This document shows, in pieces, positions 23,579 to 35,500 of a stretch of DNA of 64,000 bases; within the stretch, counting starts at the first letter, position 1; each line of letters starts with the position of its first letter. Below the pieces are notes generated by a model. It was not told where the DNA came from. It worked only from the letters and a program-made list of their open reading frames with translations, and ran no database searches. Both the position numbers and the translations under genes were made by a program. This DNA comes from Lonicera japonica (lineage: Eukaryota > Streptophyta > Magnoliopsida > Dipsacales > Caprifoliaceae): assembly GCA_021464415.1 (NCBI GenBank), contig CM038465.1, positions 23,157,839 to 23,221,838 of the forward strand, written 5' to 3'.

Positions 23579-26500
23579 TACTACTACTACTGTTTACATT
23601 ACTACTACTTGTGAGAATTTGTAAATGCGACCCCCAGGTCTCATCCCCGTTCGGTTGGGCGTCTGGGACGTCGGAACGGATTTCGTCGTTCCATTTGCTG
23701 GAGTGCCGTTTGTGGATTCATATCAGATGTCCCTATGTTCTATTTTTAGATGCAAAGGGGTTCATTCAGAGTCGCCAGTACGTTTTACGGAAAAACGGAC
23801 AAAAATAATTGTGTAAGAGGGAAGGCTATAGACAAGCCTTTCTTTACACGTTTGTCTATGAAACCAGGATTCTATAGGGTTCGAAAACTATATTATGGTT
23901 TGGGAAGGTGTTAAGCACCCATTTCGCCCTTTCGGTCTCTAGTGGTCTTATATGTTTATTCTATGTTGAAAAACTTGAATGCTTTTACTGATAGTCTACT
24001 ACTTTTCCAATGAAAACCCTAATTTCTGGGGGAAAACGGGAAAGGGATAGAAAACCTTTGTGTTCCGAGATCCGATGTTTGAGTTTTGAGAAATGCAAAT
24101 ACAAGTGACAAAAGTTATTTTCTTTAGAGATGGAGTTTCCCGTATTATTTCTTGGATAATGATGGTTTTCTCGAGTTTTGACTTGTTTTGGAAAAAGTTT
24201 GGATCTTATAGTGGAACTAATTCAATATGGAATTGGAACTCTTGAGGGGAATTCTACCGGACGTATCACAATCTATGAAACAGATAGGATATACCGGGTT
24301 TTTAATTCCTAAGTAAGTTTTACCGGTCCGGGTTTTGAAAACAGGATTTTATCCGGATGGTAATGTACTTACTCATCTGGTTTTACAAATGGTTTTATCA
24401 GGGTCTTTTGTTTTGAAGACGATAGACTATTTGTAACTTAGCAATAAGTTTATTCAAAAAAAATGTGGACAAAACAACGGAAATAAAACAAGTACACATA
24501 TATTTAATGTTAAATACTAGAAGAGACTTTCTTTACCTTCCCGACGAGAATAATAATAAGAAATAAAATATAATCCGGCGGAGAGATTTTTGGCGATAAT
24601 AATCTCTTCCTTCTTCAGATATTTTCGAGAATTCGATTCCAGAGACGGACATGTCGAGTGTCGGTAATAGATCCGATAATTCTTCAGAAATAAGACGATA
24701 ATAGAGAATGCTTGACGAGATATTAGAAAATCAGATTCAAAGCTTAGAATTCTTAGATCCCAAATTGCTGCCTTGAACCCTTGGGGGTGTTGGCCTATTT
24801 ATAGTGCTTGGGAAGGATTGTCGCGCGACATTTCCCAACTTTATCTGTTTGTCGCGCGACATATCTGTTTGTCACTCGACATATTTGTTTCACTGTACCT
24901 GTTTGTCGCGCGATAAACGGCTGAAGTGATGGGTTCTGACACTGTGATATGTCAGAAAGTGGATGATCGGGTGCAGAGGGGTTTGTCGCGCGACATAAGA
25001 GTGATTGTCGCGCGACATAAGAGTGATTGTCGCGCGACATACCAGTATGTCGTGCGACAATCCCACTTAAAAACAGGTTTGTTGGCCAACAGACCCTTTC
25101 AGGGTAGTTTCGGGTGCTCGGATGGGTCCCGAACTCCAAAAACAGTAGTTATCGTAGGTCGTTAGGGTTCTTGCGGGGGTCACGGATCGGGGTGTCTACA
25201 GACCCTCTCACTCAAGCTCCTTGATTGCAAGGAATTGAGGCGACTGGAAGAGACCATGATCCATGGCTCCCGCATGAACTCTAAAGGAGTGTGTGTACGC
25301 AGAAAGTGTTCGTGAATGCCTCCGAAGAGGGCTTTGTGTTTGGCTTTGCCTCCGTAGAGAGATTTTTGTTACCTTCTTGCCTCTTTCGAGGGCTTTCATT
25401 TGCTCTACTTGCCTCAGATAGGAGGACTACCATTGCGCCTCAGGTGGGAGGACTACCATTGTTCCACTGTGCCTTTCTGGGGAGGGCTTCGCCTCAGGTG
25501 GGAGGACTATCGTTGCTACACTGTGCCTCTCTGGGAGGGCTTCGCCTCAGGTGGGAGGACTACCGTTGCTACACTGTGCCTCTCTGGAAGGGCTTCGCCT
25601 CAGGTGGGAGGATTACCGTTGCGCCTCAGATGGGAGGACTACCGTTGCTACATTGTGCCTCTCTGGGAGGGCTTTTGATCTTCTCGCCTCAGGTGGGAGG
25701 ACTACCATTGCGCCTCAGATGGGAGGACTACCGTTGCTACACTGTGCCTCTCTGGGAGGGCTTTTGATATTCTCGCTTCAGGTGGGAGGACTACCATTGC
25801 GCCTCAGATGGGAGGACTACCGTTGCTACACTGTGCCTCTCTGGGAGGGCTTTTGATCTTCTCGCCTCAGGTGGGAGGACTACCATTGTGCCTCAGATGG
25901 GAGGACTACCGTTGCTACACTGTGCCTCTCTGGGAGGGTTTTTGATCTGTAAGAAAAGAAACAAAATTGCCTCTGGGAGGGCTTTTCGTGAGTAATTTTG
26001 CCTCTGGCGAGGGCTTGTGTTGGTGGTTTGCCTCCGGAGAGGGCTTGTGTTGGTGATTTGCCTCTGACGAGGGCTTGTGATTGTGATTTCCTCTCTTTAG
26101 ATTGCTAGAATGAGAGAAAGAAATTTTTGCAAAGGTGAAAAAAGCTTCTCGGGGTCTAATCTTTGTTCGGATGTTCGTTTTCCTGTATCTTTCTGAACTT
26201 TACTCTCATGTTTTCCTCGAGTGAAGATACTTCTCTCAGAAGGGAGTTTTTAGATTTCTTTTGCTCTCCGCAGAGCGATGGTCCGAGGATTTCCAAACCA
26301 TCTCTTCTGTATCGTGCTGAAAAGAAAATTTGTTTGAAAGTTCAATCTCTGATCTCTGTTCTCTTCTTAGTTTTCTCTTTTGGTGGGCCCACATCGTATT
26401 CTATTTTTTGATGCCCTTATTTCTCCCTCTTTTGGGAAAGACTTTTCCTGGCCTTTTCTTTTTTTGACCAGGAGTCTTTTCATCCCTTTGTCGTGATCAG

Positions 26501-29500
26501 GAGCCTTACTCACCCAAAACGAAGCCCTGAGCCGATTTTGGCCTAGCTGTCACTTTTGGTGTGGCTCTCCCTGTCACTCTGCATTTTTGTTTCTCTCGCT
26601 CGCTTTAGGCGCTCATGCAGGTTTCTTCTCTTTTCTACTCTTTCAATTTTTTCTATTCCCGTCTTATCTTGCTATTCTGCTTTTTCTCATTTGATGGTCT
26701 CAGTCCTTTCTGGGAGATCAGAGACTACTTTAACCGTTCGCATTTCGTCCTCGCATTTTCGGAGAGATAATTTGGAAGTCTCCCTCGAACTTTCATCCTG
26801 GGTGTGCGGTTTTTAGCAATTTTTTCGAAAACCGCTTCTCGGAAGTCCTCCTGCGTGAGATAAAATAAGACAAAGATCAAAAAATCAGGGGATGGGGTAG
26901 GTTTGTCGCGCGACACTTCGGTGTCTGGCTCTTTGTCGCGCGACAATGTGGCCATTTGTCGCGCGACAAACTGCCCCACTATATAAGCCCCTTGCTGAGC
27001 TCATTCCACCTCATTCTCTCCTTTCTCTTTCTCTCTCTAGCTCTCTTTCTCTCTCTTTCTCTCTCTTTCTCTCTTCTCCCAAGCGCGGAAGCCCTGCCGT
27101 TTTTTCGACTTTTTCGACTCTTCTCACATATTATATATACACGGATGGATCCTGCACATCCCGATAGACTGGAGGGTGACCAGGAGGAGGTCACTTTTAT
27201 AAACGCTTAGGGCGTTCTTCGCTGCAATCCTCACCATGACGACTGGGAGGACCTAGATTGGTACGGCGAGGATGGGGTGGACCGCGGTCGGGCGGTGGTC
27301 TACCGAGACGTGACCCGAGCTGCTCCAGTTCCGGACATTCCTTGGCTCTTGATGGAGCCAGTTTCTCACGAGATCCATCGACGATCTCTGGTACTTCTTC
27401 TTTTTGTGTATTTATCTGTTCTTTTATTTCTGTCATTTTCTGCATGTATTTTAAACAATGTTAGTATGCATGTCTGCCTAGAAATAACGTCCGATTTAGT
27501 GAACTCATACTTTTTACCTGTGATACCTCCTAGATCTTGGGAATCTACATAATGTACCCCCATGACTCTATAACTCTCATAATTACACTAAAATACCCTT
27601 AGGTTTGGAAAATTACATAATTTACCTTTATAACCCTATATCTCTTATAATTAGACCAAAATACCCTCAGGTTTGGAAAATTACATAATTTACCCTTATA
27701 TTCCTATATCTCTCATAATTACACCAAAGTACCCTCAGGTTTTGGAAAATTACATAATTTACCCTTATAACCCTATATCTCTCATAATTACACCAAAGTA
27801 CCCTCAGGTTTTGGAAAATTACATAATTTACCCTTATAACCCTATATCTTTCATAATTACACCAAAGTACCCTCAGGTTTTGGAAAATTACATAATTTAC
27901 CCTTATAACCATATATCTCTCATAATTACACCAAAATACCATCAGGTTTGGAAAATTACATAATTTACCCTTATAACCCTATACCTCTCATAATTACACC
28001 AAAGTACCATCAGGTTTGGAAAATTACATAATTTACCCTTATAACCCTATACCTCTCATAATTACACCAAAGTACCCTCAGGTTTGGAAAATTACATAAT
28101 TTACCCTTATAACCCTATACCTCTCATAATTACACCAAAGTACCCTCAGGTTTGAAAAATTACATAATTTACCCTTATAACCCTATACCTCTCATGATTA
28201 CACCAAAGTACCCTCAGGTTTGGAAAATTACATAATTTACCCTTATAACCATATATCTCTCATAATTACACCAAAGTACCCTCAGGTTTGGAAAATTACA
28301 TAATTTACCCTTATAACCCTATACCTCTCATAACTACACCAAAATGCTCTCAGGTTTGGAAAATTACATAATTTACCCTTATAACCCAATATCTCTCATA
28401 ATTACACCAAAGTACCCGCAGGTTCGAAAAATTACATAATTTACTCTTATAACCCTATATCTCTCATAATTACACCAAAGTACCCTCAGGTTTGGAAAAT
28501 TACATAATTTACCCATATAACCCTATATCTCTCATAATTACACCAAAGTACCCTCCTAATCTTGTACTCGTTCCTTTTGTCCGCAGTGGGTTGGCCGTGG
28601 TTGGGGTTCTCCCAACACCATTTCTTTAGAGTGGCTTCAGGCACCGGCCCTTGTCCAGGAGTTGTTTCTTGCGACTCCTTTTGGCTCTTTCTTCTATGCC
28701 CTCCCGGCGCAGGTATCTAGGGCAGTTGTATTAGTGTCAGCTCTGGCCTGCCATTGGTGGGACACCACTCACACTTTTCACTAGAGCTGGGGGGAGATGA
28801 CGATGACCCCCCTCCACTTGTTTGCTCTGACCGGGATTCCTTCAGGGGGGTCCCTATACAGATTGATGTCCCCTTGCGTCTGACAGCAGAGTGCATCGTT
28901 GGTGCATTAGGATGGTTTTTTGAGCGGCGGAGTTCCGGTGATACGATTCCTCGGGCCGTCTTGGTTACCCGGCTAGCCACGGAGAGAGCCCGATTAGCTG
29001 CCTCAGGAGCACTGATGACCCGTCAGGAGGCGCGCCAGTATGCCCGCGTCCTTCTTCTACTGACGCTCCACGATCTGTTCGAGGCCCGTGGGGGGGACAT
29101 GGCCCATCTCTGGTGGCTGCCCTACCTTCAGGACTTCAGCATTATGTTCGACTATGATTGGGACAGTTTTATTCTGGCCGTCCTTTATAACGCTATGGAC
29201 CAGGTTTCTCGCCACTTAGCCCTGAACCTTAAGGGCTTTTCTCTGCTGTGGGAGGTATATACTTTTGTTCCTTTAACCTCGTTCCATTTCTTTACTTTTT
29301 ACCTGTTGATTATTGCTGATACTTTTTATGTTTCTTCTTCAGAGTTGGTTTGTGGCGTATACCCGTCTGGGACGCGCCCAGGTGGATCTCCTCGTCGAGA
29401 ACGAGGATCAGTTTCCCTTTCTCTGCCGATTCATCGCAGAGAACTATAGGGCTCCTTATGTATACCAAACTCGAAAGACCGATGCTGCTGCCGTTAATGA

Positions 29501-32500
29501 CCTGCTGGAGGAGCAGGTAAATATTTTAGTACTCTTTCCTTTCAATAAATAAATGGTAAAATATAATATATAAATAACTGAAATAAAATTTTGTTCTCCT
29601 TGTAGATTGAGTGGGCCCCCTGGGGTGATCTAGGTCTTCATTTCGGGTATGGCCGTGCTCTAACCGCCTCGAGGACCAGGCGGCTGATTAGGGATGAGTA
29701 CGGCCTTCATTTTTACTTAGGCGAGAGAGTTATTCGCCAGCACACACCGGCCCAGTGGCCTCGAGTTCCACTATTTCCACCGGTTCGGATGAGGCGGACG
29801 GGCGAGATTGATCCGGTGACGGTGCAGGCCTTGGTTGACGGTCTCGGTTTCCAGATGTTCACTGAGGAGGGAGATTATGCCACTTTTGCTGCCCGTTATC
29901 TGACGAGGGAGCCGAAGGGGACTCGGGGACGGGTCTTCTATGAGAGATATTGGGCATTGGGAGGTGATCCCCATTATATACGGGGACAGACCCACTTAGC
30001 TAGGGCAGTTCCGGGTCATCTGCCACCTGTCCCCGACCAGAGGGACAACATTTTAGATTCCAAGGATGAGGACCCTGAGGGAGAGAGGGACATTCCTGCT
30101 GCTGCCGAGGGTGGCGGTAGGTCAGGGGGTGAGGGAGGTGATACGACAGCAGCTTCGGAGCAGTCACCTCAGACGACACCCGTGGAGGAGCGGCATACTG
30201 AGGGTTTTGAGTTCCCTACCGGCCCTTCTGTGTCTCAGGAGGTCCTCTTTGCCGCTGCTGAGGCTACCTAGGGGAGAGCAGGATTTTCTGAGAGGTCCTG
30301 GGAGCCTACGGACCTTAGGACGGATTACGAGCAGTTCAGGCGGACCCCTCTTGCTGCGGCGACTACTCCTTCTAGTGGGGTTCCGCCTTTGAGGGTGACG
30401 GCTATGGTAGATCCTCCAGGGGTCCGTACCTACGCTACGTTGACTCCTCTTCCGACGACTGCTATAGGGCCTCCAACCCGGTCTCCAGGTCTCGGCGGCT
30501 CATCTTTTCGCCCTCTCTTGTTCCCTATTCGCGAGGAGGGAGGGTCCACTTCTGCGGCTGTTCCGGCGGAGTCGTCCATTCCGTGGGTAGATCTACCCCC
30601 ACTCCCCAGAGACATCTCTTATGTCGGTGCCGATTTACGTCGATATCCTATCCCTGAGTACCCTCTTCCTGAGGATACTTTTGACTACTTGGGTGGTCGT
30701 CCTGGTGATGAGGTACCTTCTTTTCCTTCTCTTGATTTTATCTGTACTTATTTGTTCTCTTGACTGCGCTGATTCTCATATCTTATGTCTTTTACAGAGG
30801 GTGAGTGTACGGGTGGCAGATCTGCGGGCTTGGCACGTCCAGTACCTCTACATCTACATCTGGAACCTGCTCCAGTACGTCGATCGATACCCTCCAGCAT
30901 ACATGCGTGACTATCAGAGGGCTATTGACGTTTCCATACGGCCGAACGACCCCCTGACTTCCTCTCATGCCCGAACGGAGTCTCAGAGGAGTAGCAGTCG
31001 GACCTCTAGGTGGTCCCAATCCTCGGTGATCCGCCCTACGGCACCGGTCTAGTCCACAGGGCCTTCCCAGGCGGCAGCTCCTCCTGTTCCAGGCGTCCCA
31101 GTAGTTGATCTTACTCCCGAGGAGGGCTCGGGTGATAGTGAGAGCGTGTCAAAATGCGCTCGAGTAGATTAGTTTCCCTTTCTGCATTTTTGTTAATTTT
31201 GGACGGATATGTATTTATTTAGGCATGTTTAGACAGATGTGTAGTTTTTTGAAAACTGTTCTTTTATTGGATTTATGAAAACCTTTATTTGTGTCTGATG
31301 ATATACTATTATTCTCTGTCTGTGATAATTTAAATGGATTCAGTAATTTTATGAGCCATACCTTGTAATGCGGTAGTGTTTAGGGCCCCTGCAAAAGAGC
31401 AAAGTGAGAACAAGAAAGCATCCATAAGCGATTCTTTTGGCAAGAATGACTGTTATGTGTAAGGAAAACAAAAATAGGGTGACCCTACATGGGTTTGTCG
31501 AGCGACAAACAGGCACATGACCCATCTTCCTTCCTTCATCCCCACACCTTCAAAAAATGTCCTCTTATCGTACAAAATCTGATTTTTCTTACATCAATGC
31601 TCGAGATGCTTTGATATCTTCTAAAAATGGTTTGAACTTCGGTGCTTTTAGCCCTTTAGCGGGTTGGTGCCATCGTCCCGTGGACTTTTCCTTTCTGTTA
31701 GGTGCTTTGTATTTCTGGAGTCCTGCGGACCATCTTTTCCGCTGTGGACTAGATGAGCTTTGTCCGACTTATAAGGAGTTCTCTTGGTTGTTGCCTTCAG
31801 ACGTTCATCTCCCAATAACAGTTCCCATAGAAGAAATCGGTCATCGGGATATGCTGATTGCTCTGTTAGCCATTCCCCAAGCGGCCTGTGATGGTTTCAT
31901 TAACGACGGGCTTCTTGATCTCCACAAAATGGTGAGGTTCTTTCATCGTTACGAAGGGAGAGCTTCTTACGGCGTGGGGCGTACTGCGGCGGCCCTGATC
32001 TGCCTTGTTTCTGATATGTTACTGGTGACGGGTTCCTCCCATGTTGATCCGACTATTCTGAGTTTGATCTACCGTGGTAGAAATGGAGAGTCCATAGCCC
32101 CCATTGTTCTTGCAGAGACCGTGAATGGTCTTGATGATGTTCAAAGGGGGGCTTCACCCTTCTTTAGGGGGAGTCCGCGTTTACTATACATGTGGCTGTT
32201 GGAGCGCTTCCAATCGGTGGGTTTCAACGGGGTTCGGCTCGATAATCTGACGCATTTCTTCGGTCGTCCCCTCTTTGGAGCTTTGACCATGTCTTCCTCT
32301 GATTGGACGGTGTGATTTTCGGAGAACTTTCGGGCTATCCGGTGGAACATTCCTTGGTGGAAGTGGAGGGAGAAGGTGCTGAGTACAGGTGGTCAGAACT
32401 ATGTTCGGCTCCGCCGGCTCTGGTTTACCTCCTTTTATCTCCCCAGACGTCTTCTTCGGCAGTTTAACATTCCTCAAGAGATTCCCCTTGGTCTGAACAA

Positions 32501-35500
32501 CTTCTCCTCTGAGTCCAAATTTGTGACCCCGCATGTTTCTTTATCGGTAGAGAGGATGTGGCGTGCTCGACTGACTCATCAGTTCAACTATGCCCGTTTC
32601 GGTATTACCCGGCCCCTCCGGGCTGACATTATCCGCTCTTGCTGGCAATCTCTGGAAGGAGAACGGATTGACGACCCCCTTCAAATGGAGTGGTTCCGAT
32701 TCATGGATACTGAGGCCACTGATGATAACATTGTTTTCGAGTATCCGATTTTGGACGAGGCTCGAATTGATTTGGCTACTGAGGACCCAGTGTGGCCAAC
32801 CCTTAGGGATTAGTCTTTTCTGTATGTTACATCTCCTTTATAACTTCTGGTGTTCTGAACCACCTCTTAATAATATATGAAGGGACTGTTTATGGGAAAT
32901 AAATTTCTTTACAAAGTTTAAACCAGGCCTAAAGTCACTTCTCAGGTTGCCTACGTTCTCCCTTTTTGATTTTTTCAACACAACATAATTTCTGTTGGGG
33001 CTTAGGTTTTACGTAGTTCTTGTCTATACATGTTATGCCTATTGATAATACTTCCTCAGTCGGTCAATGTTGACTGGTGAGTGTAGTAACTATCCATCTA
33101 AATCAGCGAGTATAGCAGCACCTCCGGTATCAATCTATTTGACGATATACAATCCTGTCCACTTCTGCCCGAACTTACCCCTAGGATCTCTGGCTGGCTC
33201 TCGAATTTCTTTCAATACGATATCGTTCTCATTGATACCCTGAGTCCTCACTTTCTGATTAAATGCTTAAGCGATTCTCTTTTGATACCCTTGATGGTGG
33301 TACGCAGCTTTCAATCTCTTTTCATCCAGTAGGGCTAGCTCGTTATAACGTGCCTGGACCCACTCCAGTTCATTAACTTGATTCTCTAACATTACTCTGA
33401 GGGAGGGGACCTCTAACTCAACAGGGAGGACAGCTTCCATCCCGTATGTAAGAGAAAACGGGGTTGCCCCGGTGGAGACCCTTTCGGTGGTGCGGTATCC
33501 CCACAATGCGTATGGTAATTTCTCTGGCCAGTCCCGCCAGGTGTCGGTCATCTTGCTTAGGATATTCTTCAGATTCTTATTGGCGGCTTCAACTGCCCTA
33601 TTGGTTTGTGGTCTATACGGCGAAGATTTGTGTCGGGTGATACCGTATTCCTCCATAACTGTATTGGCCTCTTCTTCGAAGTGAGTGCCATTATCCGAGA
33701 CGATCTCATGTGGGACCCCATACCTGCAGATGATGTTTCGTCGGATGAATCGGGCAACTTTTCTGGCGTCAATGGTTTGGAATGACTCGGCTTCCACACA
33801 TTTGGTGAAGTAGTCGATGGCCACTAGTATGAATTCATGGCCGTTGCTGGCTTTGGGTGAAATCTTCCCGATGATGTTAATTCCCCAAGTCGCGAAAGGC
33901 CAGGGAGCAGTCATGCTGTACAGCTCTTTTGGTGGAAGTTTTTGAGATTTAGCATAGATTTGGCATTTGTGGCAATGTCGTACGTGATTAACGCAGTTGT
34001 TCTACAGGGTAGACCAGTAATAGCCTTGTCTGATAATCTTGCGGGCAAGTTTATGTCCGCTCATGTGAGGTCCACAATCGCCCCCATGTATCTGATCCAT
34101 TACTTTGACGGACTCTTCTTCCGCGAGACATTGGAGATGGGTCCCGTCGTAGTTCCTCTTATATAGCCTGTCGGCACAAAGTTTGAACCCTGATGCTAAT
34201 CTCCTGAGTGTGACCCGTGTTTTATTGTCTGTTTGCTCGGGATACTGGTGATTTTTTAACAGGTTCCAGATATCGTAAAACCAAGTGGTCGCGTCCCCTT
34301 CTTCTTCATCTCTACCTCCAAGGCCATGCAGTGTGCTGGTCCTGATTTCTTTTGTACTGTAAGAGTTATTTCTTCCATCCCCTCCGGGATATCGATCATA
34401 GATGCCAGGGTTGCCAGTGCGTCAGCAAAACTGTTCTGAGACCTGGGGACATAGTAAAACTCCGCATGCTCGAACTTTCCCGCGACATCTTCCAGTCGGG
34501 CGAGGTAAGGGACTAATTTCTCATCTCTGATCTTCCATTCCTTCAGAACTTGGTGGACCACTAGTGCTGAATCTCCGTATACCTGTATTCTCTTTATACT
34601 CTTTTGAAGCGCGATCTCTAACCCGAGTATACAGGCTTCATATTCGGCCATGTTGTTGGTGCAGAAAAAGTCCAGGCGATATGATACCGGGGAGTGAGTT
34701 TGGTCTGGAGAGACTAACAGGATGCCTATTCCGTTTCCATTTCGATTGGCGGCCCCGTCGAAGTACAATTTCCAGTCCTCATTGATCTCGACGTTCATGA
34801 TGGTTTCGTCTGGGAACTCGGCTTCTTCTAGCATATCTCCCAATATCGGATTATGGGCCAGGTAATCAGTTATGATCTTGCCTTTGACTGCCTTTTGGAT
34901 CATGTAGGTGATGTCGAATTCGGAGAGTAGAAATAACCATTTTGCCATTCGGTTCGAGAGAGCTGGTTTCTCGAAGAGGTATTTCAACGGATCAATTCGT
35001 GATGCCAGGATGACTGAGAAAACCAGCATGTAGTGCCGTAGTTTCTGTGTTGCCCAAATGAGAGCGGTGCATGATTTCTCCACTGGTGTGTAGTTTATCT
35101 CAAACGGGGACAGCTTCTTGCTGATGTAATAGATGGCCTACTCTTTCCGGGTATCGGTCAGGTGTTGGGCTAGCATGGCTCCCGCGGCTGAATCAGTGAC
35201 GGTTAGGTATAGAATTAGTGGTAGTCCGGTTTATGGTGGGGCTAATACTGGGGGGCTGGAGAGGTAGTTCTTTATCTTATCAAAAGCTTTCTGGCACTGA
35301 TCGTCCCATTCTCCTGGTGAAGACTTCCTTAGGAGTTTGAAGATGGGTTCACAAGTCTGCGTGAGTTGAGAAATGAACCTGCTAATGTACTGCAAATTAC
35401 CCAAGAATCCTCGAACTTCTTTCTTGGTACGGGGTTCGAGCATGTCTCGGATAACTCGAACTTTGGCAGGGTCTACCTCAATTCCCTTTTTACTGACGAC

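Noticed and set aside
23185..23810. Long plus-strand frames rich in Thr, Leu or Tyr over the trinucleotide arrays (also 21794-22108, 42178-42429, 42931-43281, 44016-44550)
   Set aside because: They are translations of (TAC)n in different frames, with no domain or codon signal, inside transposase introns.
25291..25856. Repeated GGLPLRLRWEDY-type protein
   Set aside because: Tandem DNA repeats in the 3' spacer of the Tat element are open in several frames; no start context or homologue is recognised.
27667..27963. Protein-like repeated frames on both strands
   Set aside because: They arise from a 68-bp tandem array lacking stops in some frames; the array is in an intron.
27590..28560. Possible CRISPR-like array
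   Set aside because: Whole 68-bp units repeat with no unique spacers, and the context is a plant retrotransposon.
32141..32534. Minus-strand frames of 69-116 codons over the DUF7745 gene
   Set aside because: Shadow frames of the plus-strand gene, which has family conservation; the minus frames have none.
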